Positions 8,271 through 16,330 of a DNA stretch of 33,974 bases are shown here, piece by piece; position 1 is the first letter of the stretch; each line of letters begins with the position of its first letter. The position numbers and the translations under genes are program-made. This DNA is from JAOUFP01 sp947085825. Lineage in GTDB: Bacteria; Nitrospirota; Thermodesulfovibrionia; Thermodesulfovibrionales; UBA6898. The notes below the pieces were generated by a model, which worked only from the letters and a program-made list of their open reading frames with translations, ran no database searches and was not told the origin of the DNA. The stretch spans positions 1-33,974 of the forward strand of contig CAMTXX010000047.1 of NCBI GenBank assembly GCA_947085825.1, in the 5' to 3' direction.

Positions 8271-11200
8271 GTGAAATTTGTTTCAAACATATCAGCCGCA
8301 GTGCGGGGTATGAGACCTCACCCTAACTCTCTCCTTAAGGAGAGGGGACATTTAACTCCCTCCCTTCAAGGGGAGGGTCGGGGTGGGGTTGGATGCCCCG
8401 TGCTGCGCTCTTTTTTACTCACACAAAGGCACAAAGGACACAAGGACACCGTTAGCCCCGGAACTTTATCTTTGTGTGCTTCGTGGCTTCGTGTGATGGT
8501 GGGTGTGCAGTTTTTTGCCGTTTTTTTGACCCTGCTCTTTGCTCCCTCAGCCTTCAGCGCAACCATTATTGACAACACCGCAAAGGCCGATTATTCTGTA
8601 GGCTTGTTGCCGAAGATTTCCGATTCAAACAAGGTCACGACAATTCTCTGCACCAAATCTGCGCTGGAGTATCTGAAATACGCCCCTCAATCTGCAGGCG
8701 CTGAAATGGTAACAGTTCCTGTCACAAGCTATCGTAACGCAGGTGGGTCGTATAAACCCTTGCCTCACCCTGTTCCTCTGGGGTCAGCAGCTCCGCTGGA
8801 TATAAGCAGCCCTGTAAAGCTTATCAAGGGAAATGTGTATCATGCAGGCGAACCTGTTTTTCTCAGACTTACAGACGAAGACCGGAACATTGACACAACA
8901 GCAGCGGAAACAATTGAGCTGGAAATCAGCGTGAATGGTGAAAAAGAAATACTTCGTCTTTCAGAGACAGGCCCGGATACCGGCGTCTTTGTCGGGTATA
9001 TTCAGTCCACAACCGCGCCTTCCAGCCAAAACAACGGACTGCTCAGCGTTACAACAAACTCCAGGATAACAGCAAAATATGCGGAGATGTGCGGCAACGC
9101 CATATCCGGTACTGATACAATTGTTGACTTCGCCCTTGTAGACCCGTTCGGCGTTGTCTTTGACAGCTTGACCGGCGAATTGATAAACGGTGCGACTGTT
9201 ACGCTATTGAAGTTAGATCCCGATGGTGTCTATAGAGAGGCAATAGTTTATGGAGATGACGGGGTAAGCAGATATCCCTTTACAGTTATTACAGGCGCAA
9301 CGGTTTCGGACAGCAGCGGCGTGGTCTACATATTCTCCCCCGGCCAGTACAGATTTCCTTATGTCGCGCCGGGCTCCTACCGCCTTGTTGTGACGCCGCC
9401 TGCCAACTATACGTGGCCGTCTGCAGTTTCAGATGCAGACCTTCGTTCAAGATTTTCCTTTGAAATAGTGGTCGGTTCTAAAGGCCAGGAGTTCCTGGTG
9501 GATCCGGGCCCTGCTCTTAATATAGACATTCCGGTTGACCCCCTGCGCACTTTGCTGGATATTACCAAGACAGCCTCAAAAGCCTCGGTGTCCATCGGCG
9601 ATTTTATTCAGTATAAACTTACGGTTAAAAATACCGCAGAGATTGATATTAACAATATAATGGTCAACGACAGACTTCCCCTTGGATTCAGGTATCGCAA
9701 AGGGTCAACAAAAATCAACGGAGTTAAGGCTCCTGAGCCTTCTGTTTCAGCAGACGGCAGGTCGCTGGTCTTTAGTCTTGGGAATCTGGCTGCCGGTCAA
9801 ACAGGGACTATAACTTATGTGGTGGAAGTAGCCGCAGGAGCAAAGCTTGGCAGGGCGATAAACTTTGCAGCAGCAACCGGCGACGGAGGAGTGATATCCA
9901 TGCCTGCGACGGCAGAGGTGCTTGTAAAAGAAGACCTCTTTGGGAGCAAGACCATTATAATGGGGCGGGTATTCCCGGGCTGTAAAGATCACCCCTCACC
10001 CCAACCCTCTCCCGCAAGGGGAGAGGGAGCAGGAAGGGCTGCCTCTCCCGCTGAGGGGAGAGGAGGTTTAAAAGCTGAGGGGAGCGGTGTCAGCGGAGTG
10101 CGAATCTACCTTGAAGACGGCGCCTATGTTGTGACTGATAAAAACGGCATGTTCCACTTTGAAGGCATCAAGCCCGGGACTCATGTGGTGCAGCTTGACG
10201 TTGAAACCATTCCGGAGGGCTATGAATTAATCTCCTGTGAGGAAAATAGCCGCTATGCAGGCGCTTCATATTCCCAGTTTGTGGACCTTCAGGGCGGGAC
10301 AATGTGGAGGGCTGATTTTTATCTTGCCCCCAAGCCAAAGGTTGAAGAGCCGGAATTTATCGAGATCAAAAGTGAGGTGGCGATAGAGTTAAACAGCGTA
10401 TTGAAGAGTCAGGAGTCGGAAGGGAAATCCGAAATTGAATATGAAGTGCTGATCCATGGAGGAAAAGCGCCTCTTAAGAATCTGAGATTGTCCGTGATGC
10501 TTCCGGATGGGCTTGTATATATTAAAGAAACCGGCAGACTTGGCGACAGCCTTTTGCCGGAGCCGCAGGAAGCTGAAAATGTCCTCACCTATCGCTTGGG
10601 AGATGTCGGGGCCGGTTGGAAAGGCAGGATAAAACTCCACGCGGCGATGCCCTTTGAAGGAAGTGAAGTGGAGCTTGTGACAAAGGCGCTGCTGACGTTT
10701 GACACCGAGGGAACAAAAAACCGTAGGACTCCTCTGGTGGATAACGCCCTGGCAAGGGTCAGGAAAAATGAGGCGGAAAGAGAAAATACAGGATTTGAGC
10801 TGAAAAACATTAAAGACAGCAGCGGGCTCAGGACAATCGGGATAGATGAAAAGATCCCGAATAAGAAGCAGGCGGAGTCTTTGAAAGATGAGAAAAAGAT
10901 TCAGAAAAAAACCATGCCTGAATTTGACAGCGCATGGCTGAATGCTGCAAAGCCGGGGCTTGACTGGGCGTGGCCGCAGGACGGTTATTACCCGCCCATC
11001 CCGAGCATTAAGATAGCCGTAAAGCACGACCCTGCAAAGAGCCTCAGGCTTCTTTTAAACGGCAAAGAGGTTGAGGCTGTTTTTCTCGACGGGACAAAAA
11101 AGAGAAGCGACAACCGGTTGGCAGTGAGCCTGTGGATAGGCATTCACATTAATGACGGCGAAAACCTGTTTGAGGCAGTGCAATACAATCCGGACGGGAT

Positions 11201-14042
11201 TGAAAGCAGCAGAATAAGAAAGCATATACATTATTCCGGCCCGCCGGTAAAGGCCGCGCTGATTGCGGAAAAATCAGGAAGCATAGCAGACGGCAAGACT
11301 CCGCCGGTTATAGCCGTCAGGCTGACTGACAAGGACGGCCATCCGGCAAGAGAAGGAGTGATCGGAGAATACAAGGTCGATCCGCCCTATCTGCCGTTTC
11401 AGAAATTTGAAGACTTGCAGAAAGACCCTCTTGCGATGTCAAAGAGCGAAAGAATGAAATATGTGGTTGGAGAGGACGGCATTGCCCTTATAGAGCTTAT
11501 GCCGACATCCCAGACCGGTGAGGCCGTGGTCAGATTCAATCTCGTAAGCGGTGAAAATGAAGTGCGTACATGGCTCACCCCAGGGGCGCGTGAATGGATT
11601 CTTGTTGGTCTTGCGGAGGGGACTGTTGGTTATAATACAGTCAGCGGCAATATGGAAAGCTTCGGAAACTCCGATGCAGATGACAAGTATTATAAGGACG
11701 GAAGGTTTGCGTTTTTCGCCAAGGGAATGATAAAAGGGAAGTGGCTCCTTACAGCAGCCTACGACAGCGATAAAAATGCCCTCAGGAAGAACAACAGCCT
11801 GCACGGAATCATTGACCCTGACAAATATTACACGCTTTACGGCGATGCTACACAGCAGCAGTATGACGCCGCAAGCGCGAGAGCCCTGTATGTCAAGATT
11901 GAGCGGGACCGCTTTTATGCCCTCTTTGGAGATTATGCAACCGGACTGACCGTGACGGAACTGTCAAGATACAGCAGGAACCTTAACGGCTTTAAATCGG
12001 AGATGAAGGGCGAAAGGTTTGATTTTAACGTCTTTGTAAGCGACACAAATCAGGCCTTTGTGAAGGACGAAATAAGAGGGGACGGCACATCCGGACTCTA
12101 CAGGCTTTCAAGGAAAAACATAGTAATGAACTCCGAGTCGGTTTCCATAGAAACAAGAGACCGCTTCAGAAGCGAGGAGATAATATCCTCAGCCGCGCTT
12201 GGCCGTCATATAGACTATAACATTGACTATGACGCCGGGACCATATACTTTAAGTCCCCGGTTTACAGCCGGGATGAGAATTTCAATCCCGTATACATAA
12301 TTGTCCGCTATGAGTCTTTTGATCCCTCAGACATGTCATTTAACTATGGCGGCAGGGGCGCGCTCAGACTACTGGATAATAAACTTGAGATAGGCGCAAC
12401 TCATATCCATGAGGGAAGGAAAGGCGGAGAAGGGAACCTGACCGGAATAGATGCAAAGTTCAAGCTGGATGATAAAACCAGTCTCAGGGCCGAGTTTGCC
12501 GCAACAGATACTGATTTCAACGGCCTTAAGCAAAGCGGAAACGCATATCTTGCCGAAGTGATCCGCAGGTCTGAAAAGCTGGAAGGCAAAGTATATGTCA
12601 GGGAGCAGGAGAGCGAGTTCGGCCTTGGGCAGCAGAGCGGAAGCGAAGCCGGAACCCGAAAAATCGGGTTTAACCTGATGTACCGGTTAAGCGAAAAGGT
12701 GAGCTTCAATACAGAGGCGTTCAGGCAGTATAACCTCACAACCGATGCGGTCAGGGACATGGCCGAGGTGCAGGCAAGGTATAACGAAAAACAATATGAA
12801 CTGCATGGCGGCCTGAGACACGCCAAAGACACGCTTGGAAACGGCGATGTCAACAGTTCAGAACAGTTGACCCTGGGCGGCAGCTATAGAATGCTGAACG
12901 ACCGCCTGATTCTGCGGCTGAAGCATGACCAGTCACTTTTTGGCAACAATGAAAATGCCGATTATCCGACCAGAACTACAATTGGAGCGGATTACAAGCT
13001 TAACGAGACCGCAGTTCTTTTTGTTGCCCAGGAGTTTACACAGGGAGAAAATGAAGATGCGCAGACCACCCGCTTGGGGCTGAAGGCCTCACCCTGGAAA
13101 GGCGGCGAAATAAGCTCTTCTCTGGAGCGGCAGTATACTGAAAACGGCGCGCGTCTCTTCTCAGTTAACGGACTTAAGCAGACCTGGCAGATCACGAAAA
13201 AATGGAGTGTGGACGCCGGGCTGGACCGCAGCAAAACCTTGAAGCATCCCGGGAACATTGCGTTTAATACTAATGTGCCGGCTGCCTCCGGCGGCGGAGT
13301 GGACTTTACCGCTGTTTCCCTGGGCGCGGCATATAGGGAAGAAAAATGGTCCTGGGCGGGAAGGGCTGAGCTTCGGGAGTCTGACGGTGAAGACAAAATC
13401 GGCATATTCAGCGGCGTAAGCGGTGAGTTTAATAAATGGCTTGGTCTGGCTGCAAGCGTACAGTTCTTTAAGTCAGATGAGGCGTCAGGGGAAAAGAAGA
13501 CAAACGGGAATCTCCGTTTTGGTTTTGCATACAGACCGGATGAGACTGACTGGATAATTCTTTATCGCCTTGATTATATATTCGACAAGCAAAGCGGCGG
13601 AGACGGAGACTTTGTCTTTAAAAACAATCGTATAATAAACAACCTCAATGCTAATTACAAGGTCAACAACAAGGCGCAACTGTCCTTGCAATACGGCGCG
13701 AAATATGTCACTGAAACAATTGACGGCGATGATTACAGCGGCTATACAGACCTTATGGGAGTTGAAGGGCGTTATGACATAACCAAAAAGTGGGATCTGG
13801 GTCTGCGCGGCAGTGCGCTGCATTCATGGAAAGCAGGACAGTTTAAATACAGCGCCGGCTTCTCAATAGGTTATAACTTTATAAAGAACATGTGGGTAAG
13901 CGCAGGATATAATTTTACGGGTTTCAGCGACAGGGACTTCTCAAAGGCTGAGTTTACGTCCAGGGGACCATACGTAAAATTCAGAATGAAGTTCGATCAG
14001 TGGTCTGTTAAAGATGCGGTAAAATTGCTTAGCGGACAGTAG
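8271..14042 (+). CDS. Large DUF11/Cna-B outer-membrane beta-barrel protein with repeat-encoded insertions
   Basis: A 1923-aa protein. GTG 8271 is supported by AGAAGGA at 8257-8263. Residues 14-75 are encoded by palindromic repeat DNA, and a typical signal peptide follows only at residues 76-97 (ATG at 8496). Visible regions in order: a DEDRNIDT...ETGPDTGVF domain (about 200-245); a Cna-B/SdrD-B-like domain (about 287-390); a DUF11 domain (about 426-552); a second Cna-B-like domain (KTIIMGRVFPGC...GVRIYLEDG...HFEGIKPGTH, about 560-677) interrupted by a repeat-encoded insert (about 573-604); a DUF11-like part (about 694-820); a charged linker; and Ig-like parts (about 905-1110). The last 800 or so residues have the alternating pattern of a large outer-membrane barrel. 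It could anchor or export the four DUF11 proteins upstream; that is inference. Confidence 0.85.
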   Translation: MKFVSNISAAVRGMRPHPNSLLKERGHLTPSLQGEGRGGVGCPVLRSFLLTQRHKGHKDTVSPGTLSLCASWLRVMVGVQFFAVFLTLLFAPSAFSATIIDNTAKADYSVGLLPKISDSNKVTTILCTKSALEYLKYAPQSAGAEMVTVPVTSYRNAGGSYKPLPHPVPLGSAAPLDISSPVKLIKGNVYHAGEPVFLRLTDEDRNIDTTAAETIELEISVNGEKEILRLSETGPDTGVFVGYIQSTTAPSSQNNGLLSVTTNSRITAKYAEMCGNAISGTDTIVDFALVDPFGVVFDSLTGELINGATVTLLKLDPDGVYREAIVYGDDGVSRYPFTVITGATVSDSSGVVYIFSPGQYRFPYVAPGSYRLVVTPPANYTWPSAVSDADLRSRFSFEIVVGSKGQEFLVDPGPALNIDIPVDPLRTLLDITKTASKASVSIGDFIQYKLTVKNTAEIDINNIMVNDRLPLGFRYRKGSTKINGVKAPEPSVSADGRSLVFSLGNLAAGQTGTITYVVEVAAGAKLGRAINFAAATGDGGVISMPATAEVLVKEDLFGSKTIIMGRVFPGCKDHPSPQPSPARGEGAGRAASPAEGRGGLKAEGSGVSGVRIYLEDGAYVVTDKNGMFHFEGIKPGTHVVQLDVETIPEGYELISCEENSRYAGASYSQFVDLQGGTMWRADFYLAPKPKVEEPEFIEIKSEVAIELNSVLKSQESEGKSEIEYEVLIHGGKAPLKNLRLSVMLPDGLVYIKETGRLGDSLLPEPQEAENVLTYRLGDVGAGWKGRIKLHAAMPFEGSEVELVTKALLTFDTEGTKNRRTPLVDNALARVRKNEAERENTGFELKNIKDSSGLRTIGIDEKIPNKKQAESLKDEKKIQKKTMPEFDSAWLNAAKPGLDWAWPQDGYYPPIPSIKIAVKHDPAKSLRLLLNGKEVEAVFLDGTKKRSDNRLAVSLWIGIHINDGENLFEAVQYNPDGIESSRIRKHIHYSGPPVKAALIAEKSGSIADGKTPPVIAVRLTDKDGHPAREGVIGEYKVDPPYLPFQKFEDLQKDPLAMSKSERMKYVVGEDGIALIELMPTSQTGEAVVRFNLVSGENEVRTWLTPGAREWILVGLAEGTVGYNTVSGNMESFGNSDADDKYYKDGRFAFFAKGMIKGKWLLTAAYDSDKNALRKNNSLHGIIDPDKYYTLYGDATQQQYDAASARALYVKIERDRFYALFGDYATGLTVTELSRYSRNLNGFKSEMKGERFDFNVFVSDTNQAFVKDEIRGDGTSGLYRLSRKNIVMNSESVSIETRDRFRSEEIISSAALGRHIDYNIDYDAGTIYFKSPVYSRDENFNPVYIIVRYESFDPSDMSFNYGGRGALRLLDNKLEIGATHIHEGRKGGEGNLTGIDAKFKLDDKTSLRAEFAATDTDFNGLKQSGNAYLAEVIRRSEKLEGKVYVREQESEFGLGQQSGSEAGTRKIGFNLMYRLSEKVSFNTEAFRQYNLTTDAVRDMAEVQARYNEKQYELHGGLRHAKDTLGNGDVNSSEQLTLGGSYRMLNDRLILRLKHDQSLFGNNENADYPTRTTIGADYKLNETAVLFVAQEFTQGENEDAQTTRLGLKASPWKGGEISSSLERQYTENGARLFSVNGLKQTWQITKKWSVDAGLDRSKTLKHPGNIAFNTNVPAASGGGVDFTAVSLGAAYREEKWSWAGRAELRESDGEDKIGIFSGVSGEFNKWLGLAASVQFFKSDEASGEKKTNGNLRFGFAYRPDETDWIILYRLDYIFDKQSGGDGDFVFKNNRIINNLNANYKVNNKAQLSLQYGAKYVTETIDGDDYSGYTDLMGVEGRYDITKKWDLGLRGSALHSWKAGQFKYSAGFSIGYNFIKNMWVSAGYNFTGFSDRDFSKAEFTSRGPYVKFRMKFDQWSVKDAVKLLSGQ
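8316..8496. repeat. Two adjacent palindromic repeats inside the 5' end of the barrel-protein gene
   Basis: The first part (about 8316-8395) has a perfect palindrome CTCTCCTTAAGGAGAG (8329-8344) and a hairpin with CTCCCTCCC and GGGGAGGG arms. The second part is an imperfect inverted repeat whose arms (8419-8443 and 8471-8496) are of the CACAAAGG / CTTCGTGG type. Both lie between the SD-supported GTG and the signal-peptide core. They are translated as a Pro/Gly/Arg-rich and then a His/Lys-rich segment if the GTG is used. Confidence 0.75.
9988..10083. repeat. In-frame palindromic repeat inside the coding region
   Basis: Two tandem hairpins lie within the reading frame: CCCTCTCCC (10005-10013) with GGGAGAGGG (10019-10027), and CCTCTCCC (10042-10049) with GGGAGAGG (10056-10063). 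The segment is preceded by CACCCCTCACCCCAA, the usual edge of this repeat type. It is translated as a Pro/Ser/Gly/Arg-rich linker containing HPSPQPSPARGEG, between the first strand and the conserved GVRIYLEDG strand of a Cna-B-like domain. The reading frame is kept. Confidence 0.8.
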
Positions 14043-14071
14043 ATTAATCCTTCCTATACGCAACGTCATAA

Positions 14072-14183
14072 GTCCGAATTACCCCACAAAGATATGGACG
14101 GATCTTTTCAAGTAATATGAAATTTCGGGCATGACAAGGCAACTACTCACTTTCATATAGATCTTTAGTGAGGCAATTCGGTC
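14072..14183. repeat. Small inverted-repeat element (MITE-like)
   Basis: The arms GTCCGAATTACCCCAC (14072-14087) and GTGAGGCAATTCGGTC (14168-14183) are complementary at 13 of 16 positions. The similarity continues inward through AAAGAT with a one-base shift. The element is about 112 bp with no ORF. It fills the first part of the 316-nt gene-free gap after the barrel-protein gene and abuts the next repeat. Confidence 0.55.
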
Positions 14184-14184
14184 A

Positions 14185-14316
14185 AAGGTTATTTTATACT
14201 GATTGTTTTAAACAACCCCCTGTATCCCCCTTTACTAAGCCAGAAGTAGATACCTTAGGCAGGGGAATAAAAAAGACTTTCTAAACACTTTACCCACTTG
14301 AAATGAGAAAGAGCCA
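14185..14316. repeat. Interspersed repeat, copy 1 (with a 22-nt insertion)
   Basis: By eye this is identical over 110 nt to 24212-24321, apart from 22 extra nucleotides at about 14240-14261. The shared part contains AACCCCCTGTATCCCCCTTT and ends in AAATGAGAAAGAGCCA. The copy ends seven nucleotides before the -35 box of the toxin-antitoxin promoter, so the element supplies the upstream DNA of that operon. No coding potential is visible. Confidence 0.85.
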
Positions 14317-14322
14317 GTTTTA

Positions 14323-14351
14323 TTGACAGGTTGTATCTAAAAAGTTACAAT
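14323..14351 (+). promoter_or_regulatory. Sigma-70-type promoter of the PIN/UPF0175 operon
   Basis: TTGACA (14323-14328) and TACAAT (14346-14351) are separated by exactly 17 nt. The expected transcription start, six to eight nt after the -10 box, falls at about 14357-14359. That is on or next to the ATG at 14359, so the mRNA is probably leaderless or nearly so. Confidence 0.75.
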
Positions 14352-14358
14352 ATGATAC

Positions 14359-14847
14359 ATGAGAGTTGTAATGGATTCAGATTGTCTTGTAAAGCTGACA
14401 AAGTCAGGGGCTAAAGAAGCAATTGTCTCGGCGATGGAAGTCCATATCCCCCCTCTTGTGAAAAAGGAAACTGTGGATGAAGCAAAGGAACGTGGATATC
14501 AGGATGCTTTTATAATCGAAGATAACCTGGACAAAAAAATATTGCATGTCGTTAAACACCAGTGGAAAAAACCACCTTCCATGTCTGCCGCAAAAGGTGA
14601 GAGAGAGGTGGTTTCGCTTTATTTGGATGGAAATTATGACGCCATTGCCAGCGACGATCGGAGATTTTTAAAAAGACTTGAAGCGGCAAGTATTCCTTAT
14701 CTGACTCCAACCGCCTGTCTCGTTTACCTGCATAAAAGTAAAAGAGTTGAGAAATCTGCGGCGGTGGAGATGCTGGAAGCGCTAAAGCCGTTTATCAGCA
14801 GTGAAGAATACGCGGTTGCAAAATTATACATGGAGGAGAAGTCATGA
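14359..14847 (+). CDS. PIN-domain toxin (VapC/DUF3368-like)
   Basis: A 162-aa protein with the layout of a PIN-domain ribonuclease. Acidic residues Asp6 and Asp8 lie in the first strand (VVMDSDCL), Glu37/Glu41 are mid-domain, and the motif GEREVV (80-85) is followed by ASDDRRFLK (98-105). Family members cleave RNA with a metal-binding acidic cluster. No Shine-Dalgarno is seen before 14359; the alternative ATG at 14371 also lacks one, consistent with a leaderless message. The stop overlaps the next start by four nt (ATGA). Toxin-first order with a UPF0175-type partner is known for this subgroup and differs from the usual vapBC order. Confidence 0.75.
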   Translation: MRVVMDSDCLVKLTKSGAKEAIVSAMEVHIPPLVKKETVDEAKERGYQDAFIIEDNLDKKILHVVKHQWKKPPSMSAAKGEREVVSLYLDGNYDAIASDDRRFLKRLEAASIPYLTPTACLVYLHKSKRVEKSAAVEMLEALKPFISSEEYAVAKLYMEEKS

Positions 14848-15155
14848 AAGCAAAAGCATTGAGATTGCCTGATAACCTTTTGGACGCTGTAAAGTTTGCA
14901 GAGAAAAAGGAAAAGCTTGATGAACCGACCACGCTCAGAAAGTTCTTAAGGCTTGGAGCGGAAAAGTATATAGGAGACAGCTATGCCCGTGGCGACATAA
15001 GCCTAAGAGAAGCCGCAAGGGTTCTTGATACCACAGCGCGGGAGATCCTTGAACTTTTCTGGGATATGGGGATTACCGGCAATGTTGACGCTGACAGAGC
15101 CTTTAAGGCGATTTCTTTTGTTGAGAAAAAGACGGCTAAGCAATCCTCAAGATAA
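14844..15155 (+). CDS. UPF0175-like antitoxin
   Basis: A 103-aa protein overlapping the PIN gene by four nt, with GGAG upstream of the ATG. Residues 1-45 have a ribbon-helix-helix-like pattern (KALRLPDNLLDAV). Residues 52-80 carry GDISLREAARVLDTTAREI, the signature type of UPF0175 proteins, in which a helix-turn-helix follows a G-[DE]-[IV]-S-L segment. Expected role: bind and neutralise the PIN toxin and repress the promoter upstream. No inverted operator could be identified with confidence. Confidence 0.75.
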   Translation: MKAKALRLPDNLLDAVKFAEKKEKLDEPTTLRKFLRLGAEKYIGDSYARGDISLREAARVLDTTAREILELFWDMGITGNVDADRAFKAISFVEKKTAKQSSR

Positions 15156-15163
15156 ACCGCAAT

Positions 15164-15192
15164 TTGACTCATACAGACTACCTATATAAAAT
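15164..15192 (+). promoter_or_regulatory. Promoter for the dusB operon
   Basis: TTGACT (15164-15169) and TAAAAT (15187-15192) have a 17-nt spacer, each one base off consensus. Transcription would start near 15199 and give a leader of about 140 nt before dusB that contains three hairpins (15232-15250, 15265-15282, 15311-15330). Confidence 0.55.
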
Positions 15193-15231
15193 ATTAAATG
15201 GATAGCGAGCGTATTTCCTGTTCCAATATGT

Positions 15232-15282
15232 TCCCGACGCTAGGTCGGGACAGGGTCAAGCGAGTCCCGAATGCTTTCGGGA
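15232..15282. repeat. Paired TCCCGA...TCGGGA palindromes in the dusB leader
   Basis: TCCCGAC/GTCGGGA (15232-15250) and TCCCGAA/TTCGGGA (15265-15282) are hairpins separated by 14 nt. The second belongs to the same CCCGAAAxCTTTCGGG-like family seen at about 5160 and 24152. In this position they would be part of the dusB mRNA leader. Confidence 0.7.
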
Positions 15283-15310
15283 TAATGGAATATATTCCTT
15301 ACATTAGATT

Positions 15311-15337
15311 CCCTGTAACTTGCTACAGGGAAGATCA
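15311..15337 (+). promoter_or_regulatory. Hairpin covering the dusB ribosome binding site
   Basis: CCCTGTA (15311-15317) pairs perfectly with TACAGGG (15324-15330) across a six-base loop. The right arm contains most of the Shine-Dalgarno AGGGA (15327-15331), seven nt before the ATG at 15338. When folded, the site would be occluded. Whether it responds to temperature, a ligand or nothing cannot be told from sequence. Confidence 0.45.
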
Positions 15338-16330
15338 ATGCTGAAAATCGGCTCATTGACCCTCAAATACCCTTTTATCCTTGCTCCAATGGCAGGTATT
15401 ACTGACCTGCCGTATAGGATGATCTGCCGCAGATACGGCTGTGAACTGGCCTTTATCGAGATGACCAGCGCAAAGGCCCTTGTCTACGAAAACAAAAAGA
15501 CAGAGAAGATGATCGCTACGCGTCCGGACGACAGGCCCCTGGGCATACAGCTCCTGGGCACTGACGTGGAGTTCATCCTCAAGGCACTCGATATTATCAG
15601 AAAATATGAGTACGAAATCATTGATTTTAATGCGGCCTGTCCTGTGACAAAGGTGACATCCAAGGGCGAGGGCGCGGGCATGATGAAGGAGCCCCGTAAA
15701 CTCGGCCAGGTTTTGAAGGCGATTGTCAATCATACGGATATGCCGGTGACGGTCAAGATCAGGGCAGGCTGGAATGAAACGTCCGTCAATGCCAGGGAGG
15801 TGGCGCTCTACGCCCAGGATGCGGGGATAAAGGGTCTGTTCATCCATGGAAGGACGAGGCAGCAGGGTTATAGCGGCATTGTTGACTATAATATTATAAG
15901 AGAGGTGAAAGAGGCGCTCAATATCCCTGTTATCGGCAGCGGCGATGTTTTTTCCGCTTTACATGCCAGGAAGATGTTTGACGAAACAGGATGCGACGGT
16001 GTAGCTATTGCACGGGGGGCGCTCGGAAACCCCTGGATATTCAGGGAGACGGTTGAGCTTCTGAAAACCGGCATTGTTTCGCCGAGGCCGGACATCCAGG
16101 AAGTGGCTGATACAATGGCTATGCACCTGAGGTCAATGGTCGAATATCACGGACCTGTGTCAGCGCCTGTGGTGTTCCGGAAATTCTTTGCCTGGTACAC
16201 AAAGGGGTTCCGTGATGTAAAGCCACTGAAGGACAGGGCCTTCAGAGCGAAGACCGAAGATGAGATGCTGGAACTGATCAATGAATTCCGCGGGAATGAA
16301 TTTTCCTTTAAAGAAACTGTTTCTATATGA
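15338..16330 (+). CDS. dusB: tRNA-dihydrouridine synthase
   Basis: A 330-aa FMN-dependent enzyme that reduces specific uridines in the tRNA D-loop. The Dus signature is clear: LAPMAGITDLPYR at the start, GIQLLG, then FNAACPV with the catalytic Cys at residue 101, VTVKIRAGW, IHGRTR and GSGDV. ATG 15338 is chosen over a TTG at 15320 because AGGGA precedes it at normal spacing. The nearest subgroup is DusB by overall pattern, but the usual MGCP is AACP here. Its stop overlaps the next gene (ATGA), so it leads an operon with a phosphatase and a tRNA methyltransferase. Confidence 0.88.
   Translation: MLKIGSLTLKYPFILAPMAGITDLPYRMICRRYGCELAFIEMTSAKALVYENKKTEKMIATRPDDRPLGIQLLGTDVEFILKALDIIRKYEYEIIDFNAACPVTKVTSKGEGAGMMKEPRKLGQVLKAIVNHTDMPVTVKIRAGWNETSVNAREVALYAQDAGIKGLFIHGRTRQQGYSGIVDYNIIREVKEALNIPVIGSGDVFSALHARKMFDETGCDGVAIARGALGNPWIFRETVELLKTGIVSPRPDIQEVADTMAMHLRSMVEYHGPVSAPVVFRKFFAWYTKGFRDVKPLKDRAFRAKTEDEMLELINEFRGNEFSFKETVSI

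Noticed and set aside
10389..11027. 212-codon minus-strand open frame inside the barrel-protein gene
   Set aside because: It is fully antisense to a well-supported domain-containing gene, has no recognisable protein pattern and no ribosome site; a codon-bias shadow.
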